From the NCBI GenBank assembly GCA_021307345.1, contig CP089930.1:3348001-3412000 (forward strand): a stretch of 64,000 nucleotides of DNA, in the 5' to 3' direction. The stretch is from Escherichia coli (lineage in GTDB: Bacteria; Pseudomonadota; Gammaproteobacteria; Enterobacterales; Enterobacteriaceae). Made by a program: the position numbers and the translations under genes. This document shows, piece after piece, positions 1-8,923 of the stretch. How positions within the stretch are numbered: the stretch's first letter is position 1; each line of letters starts with the position of its first letter. The notes beneath the pieces were generated by a model. It did not search any database. It worked only from the letters and a program-made list of their open reading frames with translations, and was not told where the DNA came from.

Positions 1-13
1 GGCATAGGCAATT

Positions 14-673
14 ATGGACCTGATTTATTTCCTCATCGATTTTATCCTGCACATTGATGTGCATCTGGCGGAGCTGGTCGCAGAGTATGGCGTCTGGGTT
101 TATGCCATCCTGTTTTTGATTTTGTTCTGTGAAACCGGTCTGGTGGTGACACCGTTTCTGCCGGGAGATTCGCTGCTGTTTGTTGCCGGGGCACTGGCTT
201 CGCTTGAAACCAACGATCTCAATGTTCATATGATGGTCGTACTGATGTTAATTGCCGCGATTGTTGGTGATGCGGTCAACTACACCATCGGGCGATTGTT
301 CGGCGAGAAATTATTCAGTAATCCGAACTCGAAAATTTTCCGCCGTAGCTATCTCGACAAAACGCATCAGTTTTATGAGAAACACGGTGGCAAAACCATT
401 ATTCTTGCCCGTTTTGTGCCAATCGTCAGAACGTTCGCCCCGTTCGTTGCGGGGATGGGCCACATGTCGTACCGTCATTTCGCCGCTTACAATGTGATCG
501 GCGCGCTGTTATGGGTACTGCTTTTTACCTACGCAGGCTATTTCTTCGGTACAATCCCAATGGTTCAGGATAACCTTAAGCTGCTGATCGTCGGGATTAT
601 TGTGGTTTCCATACTGCCGGGCGTCATCGAAATTATCCGTCACAAACGCGCTGCGGCACGCGCCGCAAAATAA
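14..673 (+). CDS. dedA: DedA family inner-membrane protein
   Basis: The 219-residue product matches E. coli DedA over its full length from memory. DedA/VTT-family proteins are polytopic inner-membrane proteins. They are linked to membrane homeostasis, envelope division and undecaprenyl-phosphate or lipid recycling, and they are partly redundant with YqjA/YghB. A hydrophobic segment lies near residues 27-60, followed by the family ETG...PGDS motif (residues about 40-53). An amphipathic [11 protein letters not shown] re-entrant motif lies near 131-141. Several further hydrophobic helices follow, and the C-terminal tail is basic ([11 protein letters not shown]). The gene starts only 13 bases into the window, so its upstream partners are not visible. 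accD follows in the same direction after about 150 bases. Confidence 0.96.
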   Translation: MDLIYFLIDFILHIDVHLAELVAEYGVWVYAILFLILFCETGLVVTPFLPGDSLLFVAGALASLETNDLNVHMMVVLMLIAAIVGDAVNYTIGRLFGEKLFSNPNSKIFRRSYLDKTHQFYEKHGGKTIILARFVPIVRTFAPFVAGMGHMSYRHFAAYNVIGALLWVLLFTYAGYFFGTIPMVQDNLKLLIVGIIVVSILPGVIEIIRHKRAAARAAK

Positions 674-826
674 AGTAACTCGGCGGTTCGACCACTTTTT
701 TATCCAAAGTTTCGGGCTGTTATGTTTTAATGTGCAACATTGATGGTCTGTTGGGGGCAAAAATGGCATTATGCGTCCCCAAAGATAAAACTGGCATCGA
801 ACCAGGTTCAGACAGAAAGGTCCCTA

Positions 827-1741
827 ATGAGCTGGATTGAACGAATTAAAAGCAACATTACTCCCACCCGCAAGGCAAGCATTCCTGAAGGTGTGTGGAC
901 TAAGTGTGATAGCTGCGGTCAGGTTTTATACCGTGCAGAGCTGGAACGTAATCTTGAGGTCTGTCCGAAGTGTGACCATCACATGCGTATGACGGCGCGT
1001 AATCGCCTGCATAGCCTGTTAGATGAAGGAAGCCTTGTGGAGCTGGGTAGCGAGCTTGAGCCGAAAGATGTGCTGAAGTTCCGTGACTCCAAAAAGTATA
1101 AAGATCGTCTGGCATCAGCACAGAAAGAAACCGGCGAAAAAGACGCGCTGGTCGTAATGAAAGGCACCCTGTATGGAATGCCGGTCGTTGCTGCTGCCTT
1201 CGAATTTGCCTTTATGGGCGGTTCAATGGGATCCGTAGTGGGTGCTCGTTTTGTGCGTGCCGTTGAGCAGGCGCTGGAAGACAACTGCCCGCTTATCTGC
1301 TTTTCCGCCTCTGGTGGCGCACGTATGCAAGAGGCGCTGATGTCGCTGATGCAGATGGCCAAAACCTCTGCGGCACTGGCGAAAATGCAAGAGCGCGGTC
1401 TGCCGTACATTTCTGTGCTGACCGATCCGACGATGGGCGGTGTTTCTGCGAGCTTCGCGATGCTTGGCGATCTCAATATTGCTGAACCGAAAGCGTTGAT
1501 TGGCTTTGCCGGCCCGCGTGTGATTGAACAGACCGTTCGCGAAAAACTACCACCGGGATTCCAGCGCAGTGAGTTCCTGATCGAAAAAGGCGCGATCGAC
1601 ATGATCGTCCGCCGTCCGGAAATGCGCCTGAAACTGGCGAGCATTCTGGCGAAGCTGATGAATCTGCCAGCGCCAAATCCTGAAGCGCCACGTGAAGGCG
1701 AAGTGGTGCCTCCAGCACCGGATCAGGAACCTGAGGCCTGA
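827..1741 (+). CDS. accD: acetyl-CoA carboxylase, carboxyltransferase beta subunit
   Basis: AccD pairs with AccA to form the carboxyltransferase of acetyl-CoA carboxylase. This enzyme transfers carboxyl from biotinylated AccB to acetyl-CoA to make malonyl-CoA for fatty acid synthesis. The 304-residue product has the usual length. The N-terminal zinc ribbon is visible as two CxxC pairs (CDSCGQ and CPKCDH, residues about 27-49). The crotonase-like carboxyltransferase core follows with [12 protein letters not shown] and [13 protein letters not shown] chose the ATG at 827 ([10 protein letters not shown]) although the frame stays open upstream to 740, because conservation begins there and an AAAGG ribosome-binding site precedes it. 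The C-terminus is proline and glutamate rich. A hairpin terminator follows. Confidence 0.97.
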   Translation: MSWIERIKSNITPTRKASIPEGVWTKCDSCGQVLYRAELERNLEVCPKCDHHMRMTARNRLHSLLDEGSLVELGSELEPKDVLKFRDSKKYKDRLASAQKETGEKDALVVMKGTLYGMPVVAAAFEFAFMGGSMGSVVGARFVRAVEQALEDNCPLICFSASGGARMQEALMSLMQMAKTSAALAKMQERGLPYISVLTDPTMGGVSASFAMLGDLNIAEPKALIGFAGPRVIEQTVREKLPPGFQRSEFLIEKGAIDMIVRRPEMRLKLASILAKLMNLPAPNPEAPREGEVVPPAPDQEPEA

Positions 1742-1750
1742 TAACTGATA

Positions 1751-1778
1751 AGGGCAGGGCCGCTGGCTCTGCCCTTTT
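1751..1778 (+). terminator. intrinsic terminator after accD
   Basis: A GC-rich stem (AGGGCAG...CTGCCCT) is followed by TTTT, ten bases after the accD stop codon. It would limit read-through into folC, whose start lies about 30 bases further on. Confidence 0.75.
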
Positions 1779-1810
1779 GCTATTATCCCCGTAATGAATC
1801 AGCGGATACC

Positions 1811-3079
1811 ATGATTATCAAACGCACACCTCAAGCCGCGTCGCCTTTGGCTTCGTGGCTTTCTTATCTGGAAAACCTGCACAGTAAGACTATCGATCTC
1901 GGCCTTGAGCGCGTAAGCCAGGTGGCAGCGCATCTCGGCGTTCTGAAACCAGCACCGTTTGTGTTTACCGTTGCAGGTACGAATGGCAAAGGCACAACCT
2001 GCCGCACGCTGGAATCGATACTCATGGCGGCAGGGTACAAAGTGGGGGTTTACAGTTCGCCGCATCTGGTGCGTTATACCGAGCGCGTTCGTGTACAGGG
2101 TCAGGAACTACCAGAATCGGCCCACACCGCCTCTTTTGCTGAGATTGAAGCGGCACGCGGTGATATTTCCCTGACCTATTTTGAATACGGCACGTTGTCG
2201 GCGCTGTGGCTGTTTAAACAGGCGCAACTTGATGTGGTAATTCTGGAAGTGGGGCTGGGTGGTCGTCTGGATGCCACCAATATTGTCGATGCTGATGTGG
2301 CTGTGGTGACCAGCATTGCGCTGGATCATACCGACTGGCTGGGGCCAGATCGCGAAAGCATTGGTCGCGAGAAAGCGGGGATCTTCCGCAGTGAAAGACC
2401 GGCGATCGTTGGTGAACCTGAAATGCCGTACACCATCGCCGATGTAGCGCATGAGAAGGGCGCACTGTTGCGACGTCGAGGCGTAGAGTGGAATTATTTC
2501 GTCAGCGACCATGGCTGGTCGTTTACTGACGCAAACGGTACGCTGGAAAACCTGCCGTTACCGCTTGTCCCACAACCGAATGCCGCAACGGCGCTGGCTG
2601 CGCTGCGTGCCAGCGGTCTGGAGGTCAGTGAACAGGCAATTCGCGATGGCATTGCCAGCGCAATTTTGCCGGGACGTTTCCAGATTGTGAGCGAGTCGCC
2701 ACGCGTCATTTTTGATGTCGCCCATAATCCCCATGCGGCAGAATATCTTACCGGGCGTATGAAAGCGTTACCGAAAAAGGGGCGCGTACTGGCAGTAATC
2801 GGTATGCTACATGATAAAGATATTGCTGGTACATTGGCCTGGTTGAAAAGCGTGGTGGATGACTGGTATTGTGCGCCACTGGAAGGGCCGCGCGGTGCCA
2901 CGGCAGAACAACTGCTTGAGCATTTGGGTAACGGCAAATCATTTGATAGCGTTGCGCAGGCATGGGATGCCGCAATGGCAGACGCTAAACCGGAAGATAC
3001 CGTGCTGGTGTGTGGTTCATTCCACACGGTCGCACATGTCATGGAAGTGATTGACGCGAGGAGAAGCGGTGGCGAGTAA
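1811..3079 (+). CDS. folC: bifunctional dihydrofolate synthase / folylpolyglutamate synthase
   Basis: FolC adds L-glutamate to dihydropteroate to make dihydrofolate, then lengthens the polyglutamate tail of tetrahydrofolate. The 422-residue product has the family length. It shows a Mur-ligase-type P-loop (AGTNGKGTT, residues about 56-64) and the folate-enzyme motifs SSPHL and EVGLGGRLDATN. It also has the carbamylated-lysine region SIGREKAGIF and the C-terminal FDVAHNPHA motif. The ATG at 1811 begins the conserved MIIKRTPQA. Its 3' end overlaps the dedD start by 11 bases, which implies translational coupling. Confidence 0.97.
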   Translation: MIIKRTPQAASPLASWLSYLENLHSKTIDLGLERVSQVAAHLGVLKPAPFVFTVAGTNGKGTTCRTLESILMAAGYKVGVYSSPHLVRYTERVRVQGQELPESAHTASFAEIEAARGDISLTYFEYGTLSALWLFKQAQLDVVILEVGLGGRLDATNIVDADVAVVTSIALDHTDWLGPDRESIGREKAGIFRSERPAIVGEPEMPYTIADVAHEKGALLRRRGVEWNYFVSDHGWSFTDANGTLENLPLPLVPQPNAATALAALRASGLEVSEQAIRDGIASAILPGRFQIVSESPRVIFDVAHNPHAAEYLTGRMKALPKKGRVLAVIGMLHDKDIAGTLAWLKSVVDDWYCAPLEGPRGATAEQLLEHLGNGKSFDSVAQAWDAAMADAKPEDTVLVCGSFHTVAHVMEVIDARRSGGE

Positions 3080-3728
3080 GTTTCAGAATCGGTTAGTTGG
3101 CACAATAGTGCTGGTGGCGCTGGGAGTGATTGTGCTGCCAGGGCTGCTGGACGGGCAGAAAAAACATTATCAGGATGAGTTCGCGGCAATCCCGCTGGTG
3201 CCTAAAGCGGGCGATCGTGATGAGCCTGATATGATGCCAGCCGCTACCCAGGCATTGCCGACACAGCCGCCGGAAGGGGCTGCAGAGGAGGTGCGTGCGG
3301 GCGATGCTGCGGCACCTTCGCTCGATCCGGCAATCATTGCAGCCAATAATACCGAGTTTGAACCGGAACCTGCACCGGTCGCTCCGCCGAAGCCGAAACC
3401 GGTGGAACCGCCTAAACCGAAAGTGGAAGCACCTGCGCCGAAGCCAGAACCGAAACCGGTCGTGGAGGAAAAAGCTGCACCGACGGGTAAAGCGTATGTT
3501 GTGCAACTGGGTGCGCTGAAAAATGCCGACAAAGTGAATGAGATTGTTGGTAAATTGCGCGGTGCGGGATACCGGGTTTATACGTCGCCGTCAACGCCAG
3601 TACAGGGTAAAATTACCCGTATTCTGGTTGGGCCGGATGCCTCGAAAGAGAAGCTGAAAGGCTCGCTGGGTGAGCTGAAGCAACTTTCTGGCTTAAGCGG
3701 CGTGGTAATGGGCTATACGCCGAATTAA
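3069..3728 (+). CDS. dedD: cell division SPOR-domain protein DedD
   Basis: DedD is a septal-ring inner-membrane protein with a periplasmic SPOR domain that binds denuded septal peptidoglycan. The predicted protein is 219 residues. One N-terminal transmembrane helix (residues about 9-26, GTIVLVALGVIVLPGLL) is followed by a long disordered stretch. A proline/lysine-rich spacer of repeated PKPKPVEPPKPK type (about 105-140) comes next, then the SPOR domain (about 145-218, AYVVQLGALKNADKVNEIV). The start is the GTG at 3069 inside the end of folC, giving MASKFQNRLVG. The spacer is one residue shorter than I recall for K-12, within normal variation of such linkers. Confidence 0.95.
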   Translation: MASKFQNRLVGTIVLVALGVIVLPGLLDGQKKHYQDEFAAIPLVPKAGDRDEPDMMPAATQALPTQPPEGAAEEVRAGDAAAPSLDPAIIAANNTEFEPEPAPVAPPKPKPVEPPKPKVEAPAPKPEPKPVVEEKAAPTGKAYVVQLGALKNADKVNEIVGKLRGAGYRVYTSPSTPVQGKITRILVGPDASKEKLKGSLGELKQLSGLSGVVMGYTPN

Positions 3729-3737
3729 TACGGTTTT

Positions 3738-3912
3738 GCCTGATGCGACGCTGGCGCGTCTTATCAGGCCTACGCAGGGGTAGAACCGTAGGTCGGATAA
3801 GGCGTTTATGCCGCATCCGACAGCCGTTGCCTGATGCGACACTGGCGTGTCTTATCAGGCCTACGCAGGAGTAGAACCGTAGGCCGGATAAGGCGTTCAC
3901 GCCGCATCCGAC
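3738..3912 (+). repeat. BIME: two tandem REP-pair units
   Basis: Two units of about 91 bases each contain a REP (GCCTGATGCGAC..GGCG..TCTTATCAGGCCTAC) and an oppositely oriented partner (GTAGG.CGGATAAGGCG...GCCGCATCCGAC). The second unit begins at 3829. This is the standard bacterial interspersed mosaic element of E. coli. It lies in the gap between dedD and cvpA, where such elements bind gyrase or Pol I and stabilise upstream mRNA. Confidence 0.93.
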
Positions 3913-3948
3913 ATGTATTGCCCGATGCCGCAAAGGCAAAAAAAACCG

Positions 3949-3981
3949 ATGGCGTTGAATGTTTTTTCAGCGCCATTTTTA
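3949..3981 (+). terminator. intrinsic terminator after the dedD/BIME region
   Basis: The stem ATGGCGTTGAA...TTCAGCGCCAT is followed by a T-run. It lies between the BIME and the cvpA promoter and probably ends the accD-folC-dedD transcript. Confidence 0.65.
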
Positions 3982-4005
3982 TTGATGCGCGGGAAGGAAA
4001 TCCCT

Positions 4006-4021
4006 ACGCAAACGTTTTCTT
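4006..4021 (+). promoter_or_regulatory. PurR operator of the cvpA-purF operon
   Basis: ACGCAAACGTTTTCTT closely matches the 16-bp PurR palindrome ACGCAAACGTTTGCGT, with a perfect left half. It lies 57 bases upstream of cvpA. The cvpA-purF operon of E. coli is a classical PurR target, repressed when hypoxanthine or guanine is bound to PurR. Confidence 0.9.
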
Positions 4022-4077
4022 TTTCTGTTAGAATGCGCCCCGAACAGGATGACAGGGCGTAAAATCGTGGGACACAT

Positions 4078-4566
4078 ATGGTCTGGATTGATTACGCCAT
4101 AATCGCGGTGATTGCTTTTTCCTCTCTGGTTAGCCTGATCCGTGGCTTTGTTCGTGAAGCGTTATCGCTGGTGACATGGGGTTGTGCTTTCTTTGTCGCC
4201 AGTCATTACTACACTTACCTGTCAGTCTGGTTTACGGGCTTTGAAGACGAACTGGTTCGAAATGGGATTGCCATCGCGGTACTGTTTATTGCCACACTTA
4301 TCGTTGGCGCTATCGTGAACTTCGTGATAGGCCAGCTAGTGGAGAAAACAGGGTTGTCAGGCACCGATCGGGTGCTGGGCGTCTGTTTCGGTGCGTTGCG
4401 TGGTGTGCTGATTGTTGCTGCCATTCTTTTCTTTCTTGACTCCTTTACCGGAGTGTCGAAAAGCGAAGACTGGAGCAAATCACAGCTGATTCCACAGTTC
4501 AGTTTTATCATCAGATGGTTTTTTGATTATCTGCAAAGCTCGTCAAGTTTCTTGCCCAGAGCGTAA
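4078..4566 (+). CDS. cvpA: CvpA family inner-membrane protein (colicin V production)
   Basis: The 162-residue product matches E. coli CvpA throughout. It is a polytopic inner-membrane protein with hydrophobic segments near residues 5-22, 27-46, 62-84 and 100-120. It was named for its need in colicin V production and has since been linked to envelope stress and bile tolerance; its molecular activity is unclear. It sits directly behind the PurR box and 36 bases before purF, as the first gene of that operon. Confidence 0.95.
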   Translation: MVWIDYAIIAVIAFSSLVSLIRGFVREALSLVTWGCAFFVASHYYTYLSVWFTGFEDELVRNGIAIAVLFIATLIVGAIVNFVIGQLVEKTGLSGTDRVLGVCFGALRGVLIVAAILFFLDSFTGVSKSEDWSKSQLIPQFSFIIRWFFDYLQSSSSFLPRA

Positions 4567-4602
4567 GTGCTCTGAGATGTGGCTTAACGAGGAAAAAGAC
4601 GT

Positions 4603-6120
4603 ATGTGCGGTATTGTCGGTATCGCCGGTGTTATGCCGGTTAACCAATCGATTTATGATGCCTTAACGGTGCTTCAGCATCGCGGTCAGGATGCCGCCGG
4701 CATCATCACCATTGATGCCAATAACTGCTTCCGTTTGCGTAAAGCGAACGGGCTGGTGAGCGATGTATTTGAAGCTCGCCATATGCAGCGTTTACAGGGC
4801 AATATGGGCATTGGTCATGTGCGTTACCCTACGGCTGGCAGCTCCAGCGCCTCTGAAGCACAGCCGTTTTACGTTAACTCCCCGTATGGCATCACGCTTG
4901 CCCATAATGGCAATCTGACTAATGCTCACGAGTTGCGTAAAAAGCTGTTTGAAGAAAAACGCCGCCACATCAACACCACTTCCGACTCGGAAATTCTGCT
5001 CAATATCTTCGCCAGCGAACTGGACAACTTTCGCCATTATCCGCTGGAAGCCGACAACATTTTTGCTGCCATTGCCGCCACAAACCGCCTGATCCGTGGC
5101 GCGTATGCCTGTGTGGCGATGATTATCGGTCACGGTATGGTTGCTTTCCGCGATCCTAACGGCATTCGTCCGCTGGTGTTAGGAAAACGCGATATTGATG
5201 AGAACCGCACAGAATATATGGTCGCTTCTGAAAGCGTTGCGCTCGACACCCTGGGCTTTGAGTTCCTGCGTGATGTCGCACCGGGTGAAGCGATTTACAT
5301 CACTGAAGATGGTCAGTTGTTTACCCGCCAGTGTGCCGATAATCCAGTCAGCAATCCATGCCTGTTTGAGTATGTTTACTTTGCCCGCCCGGACTCGTTC
5401 ATCGACAGAATTTCCGTTTACAGCGCCCGCGTCAATATGGGAACAAAGCTTGGCGAAAAAATCGCCCGTGAATGGGAAGATCTGGATATCGACGTGGTTA
5501 TTCCGATCCCGGAAACTTCCTGCGATATCGCACTGGAAATTGCTCGTATTCTGGGTAAACCGTACCGTCAGGGGTTTGTCAAAAATCGTTACGTTGGTCG
5601 CACCTTTATCATGCCGGGTCAGCAACTGCGTCGTAAGTCCGTGCGGCGTAAACTGAACGCTAACCGTGCCGAGTTCCGCGATAAAAACGTCCTGCTGGTC
5701 GATGACTCTATCGTCCGTGGCACCACCTCTGAGCAAATTATCGAGATGGCGCGTGAAGCCGGAGCGAAGAAAGTGTACCTCGCTTCTGCGGCACCGGAAA
5801 TCCGCTTCCCGAACGTTTACGGTATTGATATGCCGAGCGCCACGGAGCTTATCGCCCACGGTCGTGAAGTAGATGAAATTCGCCAGATCATCGGTGCTGA
5901 CGGTCTGATTTTCCAGGATCTGAACGATCTGATCGAAGCCGTTCGCGCTGAAAACCCGGATATCCAGCAGTTTGAATGCTCGGTGTTCAACGGCGTCTAC
6001 GTCACCAAAGATGTTGATCAGGGCTATCTCGATTTCCTCGATACTTTACGTAATGACGACGCCAAAGCAGTGCAACGTCAGAACGAAGTGGAAAATCTCG
6101 AAATGCATAACGAAGGATAA
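4603..6120 (+). CDS. purF: amidophosphoribosyltransferase
   Basis: PurF makes 5-phosphoribosylamine from PRPP and glutamine, the committed step of purine synthesis. The 505-residue product has an N-terminal class II glutamine amidotransferase domain. Its nucleophile Cys2 directly follows the initiator Met (MCGIVGIAG). The domain also has the GHVRYPTAG and SEAQPF motifs. The C-terminal phosphoribosyltransferase domain has the PRPP loop [14 protein letters not shown] (residues about 363-376). A GAGG ribosome-binding site precedes the ATG. The gene is expressed with cvpA under PurR and is also feedback-inhibited by AMP and GMP. Confidence 0.98.
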   Translation: MCGIVGIAGVMPVNQSIYDALTVLQHRGQDAAGIITIDANNCFRLRKANGLVSDVFEARHMQRLQGNMGIGHVRYPTAGSSSASEAQPFYVNSPYGITLAHNGNLTNAHELRKKLFEEKRRHINTTSDSEILLNIFASELDNFRHYPLEADNIFAAIAATNRLIRGAYACVAMIIGHGMVAFRDPNGIRPLVLGKRDIDENRTEYMVASESVALDTLGFEFLRDVAPGEAIYITEDGQLFTRQCADNPVSNPCLFEYVYFARPDSFIDRISVYSARVNMGTKLGEKIAREWEDLDIDVVIPIPETSCDIALEIARILGKPYRQGFVKNRYVGRTFIMPGQQLRRKSVRRKLNANRAEFRDKNVLLVDDSIVRGTTSEQIIEMAREAGAKKVYLASAAPEIRFPNVYGIDMPSATELIAHGREVDEIRQIIGADGLIFQDLNDLIEAVRAENPDIQQFECSVFNGVYVTKDVDQGYLDFLDTLRNDDAKAVQRQNEVENLEMHNEG

Positions 6121-6129
6121 TGCCTTCAC

Positions 6130-6154
6130 TCAGGGTGCCAGTCTGGCACCCTGA
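6130..6154 (+). terminator. hairpin after purF
   Basis: An 11-base-pair perfect stem TCAGGGTGCCA / TGGCACCCTGA with a 3-base loop lies 10 bases after the purF stop. No strong T-run follows, so it may act as an attenuator or mRNA stabiliser ahead of ubiX rather than as a full terminator. Confidence 0.6.
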
Positions 6155-6214
6155 CTTGCAACTCTCGCCGAAATCCTGCAAAGTCTGCCTGCAAGTCTGA
6201 CAGGGCAACTCTTT

Positions 6215-6784
6215 ATGAAACGACTCATTGTGGGCATCAGCGGTGCCAGCGGCGCGATTTATGGCGTGCGCTTATTACAGGTTCTGCGTGATGTCGCAGA
6301 CGTTGAAACACATCTGGTGATGAGCCAGGCGGCACGCCAGACCTTATCCCTCGAAACGGATTTTTCCCTGCGCGAAGTGCAGGCATTAGCCGATGTCACG
6401 CACGATGCGCGCGATATTGCCGCCAGCATTTCTTCCGGTTCTTTCCAGACACTGGGGATGGTGATTTTACCCTGTTCAATCAAAACACTGTCCGGTATTG
6501 TCCATAGCTATACTGATGGCTTACTGACCCGTGCGGCAGATGTGGTGCTGAAAGAGCGTCGTCCGTTGGTGCTCTGCGTGCGTGAAACTCCGTTGCACTT
6601 AGGCCACCTGCGTTTAATGACTCAGGCGGCAGAAATCGGTGCGGTGATTATGCCTCCCGTTCCGGCGTTTTATCATCGCCCGCAATCCCTTGATGATGTG
6701 ATAAATCAGACGGTTAACCGTGTTCTTGACCAGTTTGCGATAACCCTTCCTGAAGATCTCTTTGCCCGCTGGCAGGGCGCATAA
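6215..6784 (+). CDS. ubiX: flavin prenyltransferase UbiX
   Basis: UbiX joins a dimethylallyl group to FMN to make prenylated FMN, the cofactor of the UbiD decarboxylase in ubiquinone synthesis. The 189-residue product has the expected length. It shows the FMN-binding GISGASGAIYG loop at residues 8-18, the central SSGSF motif and the LPCSIKTLSGI segment. The C-terminal RETPLHLGHLRLM motif is typical of the flavoprotein family. It lies downstream of purF and may share its transcript. A hairpin follows the gene. Confidence 0.97.
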   Translation: MKRLIVGISGASGAIYGVRLLQVLRDVADVETHLVMSQAARQTLSLETDFSLREVQALADVTHDARDIAASISSGSFQTLGMVILPCSIKTLSGIVHSYTDGLLTRAADVVLKERRPLVLCVRETPLHLGHLRLMTQAAEIGAVIMPPVPAFYHRPQSLDDVINQTVNRVLDQFAITLPEDLFARWQGA

Positions 6785-6792
6785 TTCCGCTG

Positions 6793-6815
6793 TTGCCCTG
6801 TTTCAGGGCAATTTT
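6793..6815 (+). terminator. intrinsic terminator after ubiX
   Basis: The perfect 8-bp stem TTGCCCTG / CAGGGCAA with a TTT loop is followed by TTTT, nine bases after the ubiX stop. Confidence 0.8.
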
Positions 6816-6965
6816 GCAACCGCGATCAAATCCTCGACATTTTGTTCCTGCCATTCAATCGAAACGCTGCGATTCAACCGCCATACCTGCTATCTTCAAC
6901 TTTAGGACAATAACGCAACGTCTTATTAACATATTTAACGTTGAATGTTAATGTTGCCGTCAAGA

Positions 6966-6981
6966 TGGCATAAGACCTGCA
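6966..6981 (+). promoter_or_regulatory. sigma54-type promoter upstream of argT
   Basis: TGGCATAAGACCTGCA matches the -24/-12 consensus TGGCAC-N5-TTGCA. The invariant GG and GC are correctly spaced. It lies about 70 bases upstream of the argT start. Nitrogen-regulated, NtrC/RpoN-dependent expression of argT is established in enterics. The rest of the 264-base gap between ubiX and argT is AT-rich, and I saw no gene in it. Confidence 0.8.
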
Positions 6982-7048
6982 TGAAAGAGCCTGCAAACAC
7001 ACAACACAATACACAACATAAAAAAGCCATTTCACTTGAGGGTTATGT

Positions 7049-7831
7049 ATGAAGAAGTCGATTCTCGCTCTGTCTTTGTTAGTCGGTCTCTCCGCAGCGG
7101 CTTCCAGCTATGCGGCGCTACCGGAGACGGTACGTATCGGAACCGATACCACCTATGCGCCGTTCTCGTCGAAAGATGCTAAAGGTGATTTTGTTGGCTT
7201 TGATATCGATCTCGGTAACGAGATGTGCAAACGGATGCAGGTGAAATGTACCTGGGTTGCCAGTGACTTTGATGCGCTGATCCCCTCACTGAAAGCGAAA
7301 AAAATCGACGCCATTATTTCGTCGCTCTCCATTACTGATAAACGTCAGCAGGAGATTGCCTTCTCTGACAAGTTGTACGCCGCAGATTCTCGTTTGATTG
7401 CCGCCAAAGGTTCGCCGATCCAGCCGACGCTGGATTCACTGAAAGGTAAACATGTTGGCGTGCTGCAAGGCTCTACCCAGGAAGCGTATGCCAATGATAA
7501 CTGGCGTAGTAAAGGCGTCGATGTGGTGGCCTATGCTAACCAGGATTTGGTCTATTCCGATCTGGATGCAGGCCGTCTGGATGCCGCTTTGCAGGACGAA
7601 GTCGCGGCCAGCGAAGGATTCCTCAAGCAACCTGCCGGTAAAGAGTTCGCCTTTGCTGGCTCATCAGTGAAAGACAAAAAATACTTCGGTGATGGTACAG
7701 GCGTAGGGCTACGTAAAGATGATGCCGAACTGAAAGCCGCTTTTGATAAGGCGCTTGGCGAACTGCGTCAGGACGGCACTTACGACAAGATGGCGAAAAA
7801 GTATTTCGACTTTAATGTCTACGGTGACTGA
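7049..7831 (+). CDS. argT: lysine/arginine/ornithine-binding periplasmic protein
   Basis: ArgT (LAO protein) captures lysine, arginine or ornithine in the periplasm and delivers it to the HisQMP2 membrane transporter. The 260-residue precursor has a Sec signal peptide ([17 protein letters not shown], cleavage after about residue 22). The family 3 solute-binding fold follows, with [16 protein letters not shown] and [14 protein letters not shown]. The latter is the amino-acid-binding signature. ArgT and HisJ are tandem paralogues that differ mainly in ligand pocket residues. A GAGGG ribosome-binding site precedes the start, and the sigma54 promoter upstream fits nitrogen control. Confidence 0.97.
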   Translation: MKKSILALSLLVGLSAAASSYAALPETVRIGTDTTYAPFSSKDAKGDFVGFDIDLGNEMCKRMQVKCTWVASDFDALIPSLKAKKIDAIISSLSITDKRQQEIAFSDKLYAADSRLIAAKGSPIQPTLDSLKGKHVGVLQGSTQEAYANDNWRSKGVDVVAYANQDLVYSDLDAGRLDAALQDEVAASEGFLKQPAGKEFAFAGSSVKDKKYFGDGTGVGLRKDDAELKAAFDKALGELRQDGTYDKMAKKYFDFNVYGD

Positions 7832-7889
7832 TATGTCGCAGGGAAGCTGTACCTGATGGAATGATCATCATGGTGCACGCCAGGTTTGT

Positions 7890-7906
7890 TGCACTATCGT
7901 GGTGCA
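7890..7906 (+). promoter_or_regulatory. NtrC-type binding site between argT and hisJ
   Basis: TGCACTATCGTGGTGCA fits the 17-bp NtrC (NR-I) palindrome TGCACC-N5-GGTGCA with one mismatch. It lies 59 bases after the argT stop and about 160 bases before hisJ. A further GGTGCA half-site lies at about 7872. The position suits activation of hisJ and is unexpected for argT, whose own promoter lies upstream of that gene. This is an inference from sequence only. Confidence 0.6.
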
Positions 7907-7987
7907 TTAAAATGCATACTTAAGCATTTTTAATGGAAAATAATACGTCTAACGGGGCGGGATATTTTGCCTTGATGGTCAATTTTA

Positions 7988-8003
7988 TGGCACGATAAGT
8001 GTA
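7988..8003 (+). promoter_or_regulatory. possible sigma54-like promoter of hisJ
   Basis: TGGCACGATAAGTGTA has a perfect -24 element (TGGCAC). Its -12 element is imperfect, with GT in place of the invariant GC. It lies 49 bases upstream of hisJ and about 80 bases downstream of the NtrC-type site. It may be a weak or decayed sigma54 promoter. Confidence 0.4.
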
Positions 8004-8051
8004 ACAAACCTGTAAATATTCCCTATAAAAAGACTGTCAGTTGAGGACATT

Positions 8052-8834
8052 ATGAAAAAACTGGTGCTATCGCTCTCTCTGGTTCTGGCCTTCTCCAGCG
8101 CAACTGCAGCGTTTGCTGCGATCCCGCAAAACATCCGCATCGGCACCGATCCGACCTATGCGCCGTTTGAATCAAAAAATTCACAAGGCGAACTGGTTGG
8201 CTTTGACATCGATCTGGCGAAGGAGTTGTGCAAACGCATCAATACGCAATGTACGTTTGTCGAAAACCCGCTGGATGCGTTAATCCCGTCCTTAAAAGCG
8301 AAGAAGATTGACGCCATCATGTCATCGCTTTCCATTACGGAAAAACGTCAGCAAGAAATTGCCTTCACCGACAAACTGTACGCTGCCGATTCTCGTCTGG
8401 TGGTGGCGAAAAATTCCGACATTCAGCCGACAGTCGAGTCGCTGAAAGGCAAGCGGGTAGGCGTATTGCAGGGCACCACCCAGGAGACATTTGGTAATGA
8501 ACACTGGGCGCCCAAAGGCATTGAAATCGTCTCTTATCAGGGGCAGGACAACATTTATTCTGACCTGACTGCCGGACGTATTGATGCCGCGTTCCAGGAT
8601 GAGGTCGCTGCCAGCGAAGGTTTCCTCAAACAACCCGTCGGTAAAGATTACAAATTCGGTGGCCCGTCTGTTAAAGATGAAAAACTGTTTGGCGTAGGCA
8701 CCGGCATGGGTCTGCGTAAAGAAGATAACGAACTGCGCGAGGCACTGAATAAAGCCTTTGCCGAAATGCGCGCTGACGGTACTTACGAGAAACTGGCGAA
8801 AAAGTACTTCGATTTTGATGTTTATGGTGGTTAA
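8052..8834 (+). CDS. hisJ: histidine-binding periplasmic protein HisJ
   Basis: HisJ is the L-histidine receptor of the HisQMP2 ABC importer. The 260-residue precursor has a signal peptide ([22 protein letters not shown], about 22 residues). The mature solute-binding fold has [16 protein letters not shown] and the [14 protein letters not shown] signature. It is collinear with ArgT just upstream, so the pair looks like a tandem duplication. A TTGAGGAC ribosome-binding site precedes the ATG. A stem-loop separates it from hisQ. Confidence 0.97.
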   Translation: MKKLVLSLSLVLAFSSATAAFAAIPQNIRIGTDPTYAPFESKNSQGELVGFDIDLAKELCKRINTQCTFVENPLDALIPSLKAKKIDAIMSSLSITEKRQQEIAFTDKLYAADSRLVVAKNSDIQPTVESLKGKRVGVLQGTTQETFGNEHWAPKGIEIVSYQGQDNIYSDLTAGRIDAAFQDEVAASEGFLKQPVGKDYKFGGPSVKDEKLFGVGTGMGLRKEDNELREALNKAFAEMRADGTYEKLAKKYFDFDVYGG

Positions 8835-8858
8835 TCACCATCGGTGAAGGAAAGCCCG

Positions 8859-8882
8859 CTCCCTTCGGGTAACCGGAGGGAG
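8859..8882 (+). promoter_or_regulatory. intercistronic stem-loop between hisJ and hisQ
   Basis: CTCCCTTCGG / CCGGAGGGAG form a 10-base stem with one mismatch and a GTAA tetraloop, with no T-run. Such intercistronic structures protect the upstream message from 3' exonucleases. This would fit the need for much more binding protein (HisJ) than membrane transporter (HisQMP). Confidence 0.6.
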
Positions 8883-8923
8883 ACAAGAGGCGGTAATTCA
8901 CCACACACGACAGGACAGGCTGC

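Noticed and set aside
740-826. Upstream extension of accD
   Set aside because: The extra 29 residues ([11 protein letters not shown]...) are not conserved, and the ribosome-binding site and family start are at 827.
3738-3912. Possible CRISPR-like tandem repeat
   Set aside because: The units are REP palindromes of a standard BIME, with no regular spacers and no cas genes nearby.
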